DNA of 64,000 nt, taken from assembly GCF_900078365.1 (NCBI RefSeq), contig NZ_LT598653.1, positions 2,852,001-2,916,000 on the forward strand, in the 5' to 3' direction. Positions 33,228-40,261 of this stretch are shown in pieces. Below the pieces are notes generated by a model. It saw nothing but the letters and a program-made list of their open reading frames with translations, made no database searches and had not been told where the DNA came from. This DNA is from an uncultured Sphingopyxis sp. GTDB taxonomy: Bacteria; Pseudomonadota; Alphaproteobacteria; Sphingomonadales; Sphingomonadaceae. Position numbers and translations under genes: made by a program. Position 1 is the stretch's first letter; each line of letters begins with the position of its first letter.

Positions 33228-33735
33228 GACTGACCTCCCCCGTCGCGGAGACACGCACGACCTCGCGCGCGTCTCCCCCGGCGAGCACGATGGCCTGCGG
33301 AGTCGGGCTGGTGCCGACGCGGTCGAAGAGCAGGCGCGCCGCGCCGCGACCGTCGCCCGCCGCGAAGCGGACGTCGCCGGGCCAGTTCCGCTGTTCGAAG
33401 GCCCGGCCCGGCAGCACTTGCCATTCGCCCGCGACCCGCCGTTCGAATCCATAGCCCGAGGGCGCAAAGTTGACCGCGACGCTGCGCCCCTCGATCACCG
33501 CGACATCGCGCGCGGCGGCAAGGCGCGCCGCGAGCCGATCGGCCTCGCTGCGCACCGTGCGTTCCTCGCCCGGAATGGTGAGCACGACCGCCGTCGCGGC
33601 GAGCGCAAGGATCGCGAGCGCGACCATCAGTTCGACGAGAGTGAAGCCACGTTCGCCGTCCGGCGAACGTGCTCCCGCGCAGGCGGGGCCCCAGTCGAAC
33701 AGACGCCTCTCAATTATCGCTGCGAATATCCGCAT
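33217..33735 (-). CDS. gspH: Type II minor pseudopilin GspH with an unusually long leader
   Basis: The prepilin motif ERG-FTLVELMVALAILALAATAVVLTIP and the GspH-type domain (RSEADRLAARLAAARDVAVIEGRSVAVNFAPSGYGF) are clear. The only ATG in frame close upstream is 33735, inside the end of gspG, giving a 172-residue product with a ~30-residue leader. Part of that leader (WGPACAGA) is translated from one arm of the intergenic hairpin repeat (33668-33693). Normal leaders here are 5-10 residues, so either the repeat arrived inside the gene start or an unrecognised start closer to SPDGERG is used. Confidence 0.85.
   Translation of the reverse strand: MRIFAAIIERRLFDWGPACAGARSPDGERGFTLVELMVALAILALAATAVVLTIPGEERTVRSEADRLAARLAAARDVAVIEGRSVAVNFAPSGYGFERRVAGEWQVLPGRAFEQRNWPGDVRFAAGDGRGAARLLFDRVGTSPTPQAIVLAGGDAREVVRVSATGEVSREE
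33668..33693. repeat. Single arm of the paired-hairpin repeat (copy 2)
   Basis: GTGCTCCCGCGCAGGCGGGG followed by CCC at 33669-33691 matches one arm of the family described at 14872 and 47443. Only one arm is present, located at the gspG-gspH junction and read in frame as part of the predicted GspH leader. Confidence 0.75.
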
Positions 33736-34207
33736 TGTCGTCGGTCCCGCCGGGGGCGCCGTCGGCACCGAGCGACCAGACGTCGAACGCCTTCCCGTTC
33801 GGCCCCGGCGCCTGATAATTATAGGGGCGCCCCCACGGGTCGGCGGGCAGTTTCTTGATATAGCCGCCGCGGCGATAGCGTTCGGGCTGGGCCAGCGCGG
33901 GCGGCGCGGTGACGAGCGCGTTCAGCCCGTCGGTCGATGCCGGATAGACCAGATTGTCGAGGCGATATTGTTCGAGCGCATTTTCGAGCGTCGCGATATC
34001 GGCCTTCGCCTTGGTCACCATGGCGCGGTCCTGGCTGGGCAGGACGTTGATCATCACCACCGTCGCGAGCAGCCCGATGATGAAGATGACGACCATCAAT
34101 TCGGTCAGCGTGAAACCGCGTTCGTCCTTCTTGCGGCGGCGGTGCGCGGTCGGTCGGGCGGTATCGAACATCAAGTGAAGGAATAGCTGCATCAGCGACA
34201 TTTTCAT
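33710..34207 (-). CDS. gspG: Type II major pseudopilin GspG
   Basis: 165 residues from ATG 34207, whose ATGA overlaps the gspF stop. The leader is ~29 residues, somewhat long, ending in KKDERG-FTLTELMVVIFIIGLLATVVMINVLPSQD; an internal start closer to the cut is possible. The mature part has the GspG hallmarks: KAKADIATLENALEQYRLDN, YPASTDGLNALV, and GGYIKKLPADPWGRPYNYQAPG with the calcium-site Asp region at the C terminus (GADGAPGGTDDNADI). It polymerises into the pseudopilus. Confidence 0.95.
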   Translation of the reverse strand: MKMSLMQLFLHLMFDTARPTAHRRRKKDERGFTLTELMVVIFIIGLLATVVMINVLPSQDRAMVTKAKADIATLENALEQYRLDNLVYPASTDGLNALVTAPPALAQPERYRRGGYIKKLPADPWGRPYNYQAPGPNGKAFDVWSLGADGAPGGTDDNADIRSDN

Positions 34208-35424
34208 AGTCCGGCTAGATTCTGCAACTGAAGGATCGGAAGCAGAATGGCGAGGATGATCAGGGCCACGCACGACCCCATAACGACAATTATGACAGGT
34301 TCGAGAAGCGCCATCGATGCAGCCGTAAAGCGGTCGAATTCGCGCTCGAGATAATCGGCCGCGCGTTCGAGCATGACCTCGAGCCGGCCCGCGCTTTCGC
34401 CGCTCGCGGTCATGTAGACGAGCAAAGGCGGGAAGACGCCGGCGTCGCGAAGCGCAGAGGACAAACCGCCGCCGGCGCGCACCTGATCGACGATATTCGC
34501 GGTCGCGCCGGCGAGCGCGGCGTTGCGGATCGTCGGCACCGTCAATTTCAGCCCTTCGACGAGCGGCAGGCGGCTCGACACCATCGTCGACAGCGTCCGC
34601 GCGAAGCGCGCCGCGTAAAGGTCGCGGAGCAGGCGGCCGAGGAGCGGCAAGCGGAGCAGCCGCGCATCGACCGCGGCCTTGAACGCCGGGCGGCGCAGCG
34701 CCGTGACCCAGCCGAATGCGGCGGCGGCGATCAGCAGCGCGATCAGCCACCACCAATTGGCGGCGAAGCTGGAGACGGCGATCACCGCGCGGGTCAGGAA
34801 GGGCAGTTGCTGGCCGGTGTCGGTAAACTGCTCGACGACGCGCGGGACGACGAAGATCATCAGCGCGGCGACGACCCCGATCGCGACGACCGCGAGCACG
34901 ATCGGATAGGCAAGCGCGGCGATCAGCTTGCCGCGCACTTCGGCCTGGCGCTCGAGCAGATCGGCGAGGCGCGCGAGGATCGTCGTGAGGCTGCCCGTCG
35001 TCTCGCCAGCCGCGACCATCGCGCGATAGAGCGGCGGAAAGCTGGCGGGCTGGCGTCCCATCGCGTCGGCGAGGCGGCGGCCTTCGAGCAGTCCGGCATG
35101 GACGTCGCCGATGATCGCGCGGGCGCTTTCGGCTTCGCTCTGGCGGGTCAAGGTGCGCAGCGCCTCTTCGAGCGGCGCGACCTCGGCGAGCGTTGCGAGC
35201 TGGCGGGTGAAGAGCGCCAGCTCTTTGCTGCTGAGCTTGGTCTTGCGGAATGCGAGCAGCGAGCGGCCGGCGGGTTTCGCTCCGGCGGCTTCGACCGCAA
35301 CGATGTGGAATTTCCGCCGCACCAGATCGGCGCGCGCGGCCTCGTCATTCGCGGCGGTCAGCCGTCCCTTGCGCTCGCGGCCCTGGGGATCGATCGCCAC
35401 ATAGCGATAATCAGGCATCGACAT
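34204..35424 (-). CDS. gspF: Type II secretion system inner-membrane platform protein GspF
   Basis: 406 residues with two repeated T2SSF domains (~70-190 and ~270-395), each followed by membrane helices (VLAVVAIGVVAALMIFVVPRVVEQFTDTGQQLPFLT and the C-terminal LLEPVIIVVMGSCVALIILAILLPILQL). The N-terminal YRYVAIDPQGRERKGRLTAANDEAARADL is typical. It overlaps gspE by 14 bases (8 if the second ATG is used) and gspG by four. Confidence 0.96.
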   Translation of the reverse strand: MSMPDYRYVAIDPQGRERKGRLTAANDEAARADLVRRKFHIVAVEAAGAKPAGRSLLAFRKTKLSSKELALFTRQLATLAEVAPLEEALRTLTRQSEAESARAIIGDVHAGLLEGRRLADAMGRQPASFPPLYRAMVAAGETTGSLTTILARLADLLERQAEVRGKLIAALAYPIVLAVVAIGVVAALMIFVVPRVVEQFTDTGQQLPFLTRAVIAVSSFAANWWWLIALLIAAAAFGWVTALRRPAFKAAVDARLLRLPLLGRLLRDLYAARFARTLSTMVSSRLPLVEGLKLTVPTIRNAALAGATANIVDQVRAGGGLSSALRDAGVFPPLLVYMTASGESAGRLEVMLERAADYLEREFDRFTAASMALLEPVIIVVMGSCVALIILAILLPILQLQNLAGL

Positions 35425-36904
35425 CCTCGCGCCGCGCGATGCGGATCGCTTCCTCGGCGGTCGTCAGCCCCTTGGCGACCATCGCCCGCGCCGCCGAGGC
35501 GAGCGTCGGCGATTTGAGGAAGGCGTGCTTGGCGATCATCGCCTCGTCGCCGCCGGCGTAGATGTAGCGGCGGACGGTCTCGTCGACCTTGATCGCCTCG
35601 AACACGCCGATGCGGCCCTTGAAGCCGGTGCCGCCGCACGCCTCGCAGCCCTTGGGGCGCCAGATGACGGTGCCGATGTCGAGGCCGAGCATGGCGGCGA
35701 CGCTGTTGTCGGCCTGGACGGGTTCGCGGCAATTGTCGCAAAGCTTGCGCACAAGGCGCTGGGCGAGGACGGCGCGGAGCGTGGAGGCGAGAAGAAAAGG
35801 CTCTACTTTCAAATCCTTGAGGCGCGTTATCGCGCCGACGGCATCGTTGGTGTGGACGGTCGAGAGGACAAGGTGGCCGGTGAGCGAGGCCTGCACCGCG
35901 ATGTCGGCGGTCTCGCGGTCGCGGATTTCGCCGACCATCACGACGTCGGGATCCTGGCGCAGGATCGCGCGCAGGCCCGCCGCGAAATCGAGCCCGACCT
36001 TGCTGTTCACCTGCGTCTGGCCGACGCCGTCAACGGCATATTCGACCGGATCCTCGACGGTTAGGATGTTGCGCTGGCCGTCATTGAGTTGCTTCAAGGC
36101 GGCGTAAAGCGTCGTCGTCTTGCCCGAGCCGGTCGGGCCGGTGACGAGGATGATGCCATTGGGTTCGGCGAGCGCCTCGCGCAGGATGCGGTCGGCCTCG
36201 CCCGACAGGCCGAGGACGTCGAAGTCGATCCCGGCGCTGTCCTTGTCGAGAATACGCATCACGACGCGTTCGCCCGCGCGGCTCGGCAAGGTCGAGACCC
36301 GGACGTCGACCGCTTTCCCCGCGAGCGTCAGGCCGATGCGGCCGTCCTGCGGCACGCGGCGTTCGGCGATGTCGAGGCGCGCCATCACCTTGATGCGGCT
36401 GACGACGACGGGGGCGACGTGCGGCGGCATGCGCAGATGCTCGCGCAGCACGCCGTCGGCGCGCATCCGCACGACGAGCCCGCTTTCATAGGGCTCGATA
36501 TGGATGTCGCTGACGCCCTGCCGCACGGCTTCGGCGATGATCGCGTTGATCAGGCGGATCGCAGGCGCGTCGTCGGCGCTGTCGAGCAGATCCTCGGCGC
36601 TGGGGATGCCGAGGTCGAGGTCGCTGCCGTCGAGCGAGCCCGCCATCGCGGCGGCCGAGCTGTCGATCGCATAATGATCCGAAAGCAGCCGGTCGAAATC
36701 ACCGGCACCCGCGGTCGCGACGCGCAGCGGCTGCGCGAGATAGCGTTTGACCTCAATCAGCACGGCGGGATCGCTGCCCTCGCGCAGCGTCGCGAGCCAG
36801 ACGCCGTCCTCGCCGGGCGCGATGACGACGCCGTGCGCGCGCGCGAAGCCGTAAGGAATATCGACCGGCGCCGGGGGAGGCGCCGCCGGTTCGATGTCGG
36901 TCAC
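35411..36904 (-). CDS. gspE: Type II secretion ATPase GspE
   Basis: 497 residues from GTG 36904. The hexameric ATPase powers pseudopilus assembly. Walker A GPTGSGKTTTLYAAL, the Asp box (ILTVEDPVEYAVDGVGQTQVN), Walker B (LRAILRQDPDVVMVGEIRDRETADIAVQASLTGH) and the His box (LSTVHTND) are intact, and the four-cysteine zinc module (CDNC and CEACGGTGFKGR) is present. The start overlaps the gspD stop by four bases and the stop overlaps gspF. Confidence 0.97.
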   Translation of the reverse strand: MTDIEPAAPPPAPVDIPYGFARAHGVVIAPGEDGVWLATLREGSDPAVLIEVKRYLAQPLRVATAGAGDFDRLLSDHYAIDSSAAAMAGSLDGSDLDLGIPSAEDLLDSADDAPAIRLINAIIAEAVRQGVSDIHIEPYESGLVVRMRADGVLREHLRMPPHVAPVVVSRIKVMARLDIAERRVPQDGRIGLTLAGKAVDVRVSTLPSRAGERVVMRILDKDSAGIDFDVLGLSGEADRILREALAEPNGIILVTGPTGSGKTTTLYAALKQLNDGQRNILTVEDPVEYAVDGVGQTQVNSKVGLDFAAGLRAILRQDPDVVMVGEIRDRETADIAVQASLTGHLVLSTVHTNDAVGAITRLKDLKVEPFLLASTLRAVLAQRLVRKLCDNCREPVQADNSVAAMLGLDIGTVIWRPKGCEACGGTGFKGRIGVFEAIKVDETVRRYIYAGGDEAMIAKHAFLKSPTLASAARAMVAKGLTTAEEAIRIARREDVDA

Positions 36905-39105
36905 GGATAGTCTCCGGCGGGCGGCGCGGGCGCCTCTGACGTCGAGGGCGGAACATCGGTGGGCGTCACGCTGCCATCGGGGCGGCGCAATTCGGGGAGG
37001 TTGACGGGGCCGACGGTGACGTCGTTCGGCCTCGGCGGCGACGGCGGGGTGGCGCCCATATAGTCGCGCACCAGCGCGTCGATCGCGGGTTCCTGATCGG
37101 GGTTTCGCTGGAGCTGGAAGTCGCGGATATAGCCGTAACGGCGCGCGGTCAGCGCGGCATTGTCCTCGCGGCTTTTCAGGATCGTGGGGCGAATGAAGAC
37201 CATCAGGTTCGTCTTGGCGCGCGTCCGGCTGCGCGACTTGAAGAGCTCGCCGATCAGCGGAATGTCGCTGAGCAGCGGGATCCGCTCGATTGTCCGGCGC
37301 TCGTCGTCGTTGAGCAGCCCGCCGATCGCGAGGATTTCGCCGTCGTCGACGGTCAGCACGGTTTCGAACGCGCGCTTGTTGATGATGAGGTCGCTGTTGC
37401 GCGACGACACCGGCCCCGCGACGCTCGACACTTCCTGGCGGAGGAAGAGCTTGACCTCGCCCGCGCCGTTCACCTGCGGCGTGACGTCGAGCTTGATGCC
37501 GACCTCTTCGCGCTGGACGGTGCGGAAGGCGTTGTCGAAATTGTCGGAAAGCGCCTCACCCGTGGTGATCGGCACTTCCTGGCCGACGAGGAATTTCGCC
37601 GCCTGATTGTCGAGCGTGACGATATGCGGGGTCGCGAGCAGGTTCGACGTCGTGTCCGATTTCACCGCGTTGATGATCGCGCCGAAGATCGTATTCTTGC
37701 CGATGTCGCCCGCGAAGCCGGCGAAGCCGCCGGTGGCCTGAAGCAGCTGCGCGGCCGCGGCTTCCTGAAACGCATCGCCGAGCGCGCTCGACGTCGTGGT
37801 CACGACGGTCGTTCCGTCGGTGGTCGTCGTCTCCTCGCTGATCTGCGTCGAGGCATAGGCGCCGCCGAGCGTCAGGATATTAGGCGAGGCGTTGCTGTAG
37901 CTGGTTGCGACGAAGGGGATATTCTTGCCGCCGAGCAGGAACTGGACGCCGAGCTTCTTGGCGGCATCGTCGCCGATTTCGACCACGATCGCCTCGACGA
38001 GCACCTGCTGACGCCGCGTGTCGAGCTGACGGATCAGCTCGCCGAGCATCCGCTGCACTTCGCTGTTCGCCGCGACGATGATCGCGTTGGCGCCTTCGTA
38101 GCGCGTGACGATGGCGGGACCGCGCGTCGAGATGCTGCCGCTGCCCCCAGCGCCGGTCGAGGTCGCCGCGGGCGCGGCGGCGGCGGGCGCGGGTGCGCTG
38201 CCGCCATCCGCCGACGAGGTCGAGGATGACGCGGGCGGCAGCCCCGCCTTTTGCGCCGGGTCGCTGCCGCCGCCGATCAGTTGCTGGAGCGTCGGCAACA
38301 ATGTTTCGGCATTGGCATGTTCGAGCCAATAGACGCGCAGTTCGGTGCCGCCCGCCGCCTTCGCATCGAGATCGTTCGCCATCGCGACGAAGCGCGCGAC
38401 AAGCGCCTGATCACCCCTGAGCGCAATCGCGTTGCTGCTGTCGATCGGCACGATCGCGACCGGCGCCCGCGCCCCCTCCCCCGCCGCCGGGACGAGCGCC
38501 TGGAGCGCGGCGGCAATCTCGCGCGCGCCGGCGTTCTTGAGCGTGACGATCTGGCTGGTCGAGCTGTCGCGGTCGATACTCGCGGCGAGCGACCGGATAC
38601 GGCGGATATTGTCGGCGAAATCGGCGACGACGAGGCTGTTGGCGTTGCGGTTCGCGGTGAGCGAGCCCTGCGGGCTGACGAGCGGGCGCAAGGTTTCGAC
38701 CGCCGCGACGGCGTCGATGTGGCGAAGGCGGATGATTTCGGTGACGAACTGGTTCTGCGCCGCGCCGCCGCTGCCGATGCGGCCGGGCTGCGCCGCGGCG
38801 CCGTCGATCGGCTGGACGCGATAGCTGCCGTTCGGGCCCGGCACGGCGACGAGGCCGTTCGAGCGCAGGGTGGCGAGGAAAATCTCGAAATATTCGCTGC
38901 GCGACAGCGGCCGGTCGGTGACGACCGACACCTTGCCGTTGACGCGTCCGTCGATGACGAAGGTGCGCCCGGTGATCCGCGCCGCATCCTGAATGAAGGC
39001 GCGAATGTCGGCGTCGCGCACGTTCAGCGTATATTGGGCCAGTGCGGGCCCCGGCGCGGCGGAAACCAGCGCAGCGGCGAGCATGAGAGAAAGCTTGAGA
39101 CGCAT
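36901..39105 (-). CDS. gspD: Type II secretion outer-membrane secretin GspD
   Basis: 734 residues with signal peptide (MRLKLSLMLAAALVSAAPGPALA). The N0 domain (YTLNVRDADIRAFIQDAARITGRTFVIDGRVNGKVSV) and N1-N3 repeats (VTEIIRLRHIDAVAAVETLRPLVSPQGSLTANRNANSLVVADF; IVTLKNAGAREIAAALQAL) are followed by a Ser/Ala/Pro-rich spacer and the secretin barrel ending with RIPLLSDIPLIGELFKSRSRTRAKTNLMVFIRPTIL. It forms the outer-membrane pore. ATG 39105 is five bases after the gspC stop. Confidence 0.96.
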   Translation of the reverse strand: MRLKLSLMLAAALVSAAPGPALAQYTLNVRDADIRAFIQDAARITGRTFVIDGRVNGKVSVVTDRPLSRSEYFEIFLATLRSNGLVAVPGPNGSYRVQPIDGAAAQPGRIGSGGAAQNQFVTEIIRLRHIDAVAAVETLRPLVSPQGSLTANRNANSLVVADFADNIRRIRSLAASIDRDSSTSQIVTLKNAGAREIAAALQALVPAAGEGARAPVAIVPIDSSNAIALRGDQALVARFVAMANDLDAKAAGGTELRVYWLEHANAETLLPTLQQLIGGGSDPAQKAGLPPASSSTSSADGGSAPAPAAAAPAATSTGAGGSGSISTRGPAIVTRYEGANAIIVAANSEVQRMLGELIRQLDTRRQQVLVEAIVVEIGDDAAKKLGVQFLLGGKNIPFVATSYSNASPNILTLGGAYASTQISEETTTTDGTTVVTTTSSALGDAFQEAAAAQLLQATGGFAGFAGDIGKNTIFGAIINAVKSDTTSNLLATPHIVTLDNQAAKFLVGQEVPITTGEALSDNFDNAFRTVQREEVGIKLDVTPQVNGAGEVKLFLRQEVSSVAGPVSSRNSDLIINKRAFETVLTVDDGEILAIGGLLNDDERRTIERIPLLSDIPLIGELFKSRSRTRAKTNLMVFIRPTILKSREDNAALTARRYGYIRDFQLQRNPDQEPAIDALVRDYMGATPPSPPRPNDVTVGPVNLPELRRPDGSVTPTDVPPSTSEAPAPPAGDYP

Positions 39106-39110
39106 AAGAC

Positions 39111-39986
39111 CTATTGTTTCGACAGGAAGATGGCGACGGGAACGACGCTGGCGCCGCGTTCGACCTCGAGCGCGATGCGCGCGCCCGGGGCTAATTGATT
39201 GGAAAGCGCCGCGATGTCGCTCGCCGATGTGATCGGGCGGCCGTTCACCGAGCGGACGACATCGCCGGGACGGAGGCCCGCGGCGCGGAAGGTCGCCCCG
39301 TCGCTCTGCGGCTGCACGACGATGCCGGTCACGCGGCCCTCTTCGGTGCGCGGGGCGAAGGCGACGCCCGCCTTGATCGCGGCGGGGGTCATGTCGCCGC
39401 TGGTTCCCGATGGCGCCGCACCGATTTCGGGCGTCGGCGCGGGAAGCGCGGTTGCCGGAGCAGCGAGGGGCGCCGCGCCGCTCTGATCGAGGAACAGGCT
39501 TTCGCGCGCGCCGCCGCGGTCGAGCAGCACATGGTCGAAGGCGACACCGGCGAGCTTCAGTCCCGGCGCGATCTCCTCGCCGACGGCGTAGCTCGTCTGC
39601 ACCCCGTCCTCGCCGGCGATGATCGCCGAGCCGCCGCCCGTCGCTTCGTTGAGGTTGATCCCGAAGAGAGTGAGCCCCGCCGAGGTCACCGTCGCGGCGG
39701 CGGGACCCTGTACCTGGCCGCGGAAGAAGGGATCGAGGCTGGTGAAGAGCGCGCGCCGTTCGGCGGGCGACGCGATGACGGCGGTTTGCGGCTGCCACGC
39801 GCCGAGCGGCGACAGCGGTGTGACGAGTGTCCAGAGCAGGCGGACGCATTGCCAGATCAGGAGCGCGCCGAGCAGACCGACGAGCAGGTGCGGCCCAATT
39901 TCGCGCGGGTTCCGCTTGCGGACGCGGAGCCACGAAGGCAGCGCGCGCGGCAGCCGAACGGCCGATCCGGACATCAGCGTTGCCAT
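39111..39986 (-). CDS. gspC: Type II secretion system protein C
   Basis: 291 residues from ATG 39986. One membrane helix (HLLVGLLGALLIWQCVRLLWTLV) leads to the HR domain (LDPFFRG..VTSAGLTLFGINLNEATGGGSAIIAGEDGVQTSYAVGEEIAPGLKLAGVAFDHVLLDRGGARESLFLD) and a C-terminal PDZ domain (GRVTGIVVQPQSDGATFRAAGLRPGDVVRSVNGRPITSASDIAAL). GspC contacts the secretin GspD and selects substrates. It is the first gene of the T2SS operon and lies ~45 bases downstream of a Pho-box-like promoter. Confidence 0.95.
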   Translation of the reverse strand: MATLMSGSAVRLPRALPSWLRVRKRNPREIGPHLLVGLLGALLIWQCVRLLWTLVTPLSPLGAWQPQTAVIASPAERRALFTSLDPFFRGQVQGPAAATVTSAGLTLFGINLNEATGGGSAIIAGEDGVQTSYAVGEEIAPGLKLAGVAFDHVLLDRGGARESLFLDQSGAAPLAAPATALPAPTPEIGAAPSGTSGDMTPAAIKAGVAFAPRTEEGRVTGIVVQPQSDGATFRAAGLRPGDVVRSVNGRPITSASDIAALSNQLAPGARIALEVERGASVVPVAIFLSKQ

Positions 39987-40031
39987 GTGGTTTTTCTCGT
40001 CCCCCAACTGAAAGAATGCGGTCTCGCGAAT

Positions 40032-40087
40032 CGCCTAGGGGCGATTGATGACAATCAGTTGACGGCAAGATTACAGTTTTTTGTCAG
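40032..40087 (-). promoter_or_regulatory. Putative Pho box and promoter of the gsp operon
   Basis: On the minus strand four 7-mers in exact 11-bp register resemble the PhoB half-site CTGTCAT: CTGACAA (40087-40081), CTGTAAT (40076-40070), CCGTCAA (40065-40059) and TTGTCAT (40054-40048). They match at 5, 6, 5 and 6 of 7 positions. Exactly 10 bp after the last repeat is TAGGCG (40037-40032), a fitting -10 element. The gspC ATG is ~45 bases further. The same layout occurs upstream of the lipoprotein gene. Confidence 0.72.
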
Positions 40088-40124
40088 CCGGGCGAGTCCG
40101 GTGCGGTGGGGCGCTTCGCATAAG

Positions 40125-40258
40125 CCCCTCCCCTTCAGGGGAGGGGTAGGCGGTGGGGGCCATCGGCCTTGCGCAAGGCCGATGGCCCCCACCCGCTGCG
40201 ACTAAGCCAGCAAGCTGGCAAGTCTCGCTGCCCTCCCCTGAAGGGGAGGGCGTAGCTT
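40125..40258. repeat. Composite palindromic element with a perfect 42-bp palindrome
   Basis: Outer hairpins CCCCTCCCC-TTCA-GGGGAGGGG (from 40125) and CCCTCCCC-TGAA-GGGGAGGG (40231-40250) flank a perfect palindrome at 40152-40193 with 21-bp arms. A further short inverted repeat (GCCAGCAAGCTGGC) lies at 40206-40219. It fills the gap between the TonB-dependent receptor stop and the gsp promoter and could act as a strong bidirectional terminator. Confidence 0.85.
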
Positions 40259-40261
40259 AGC

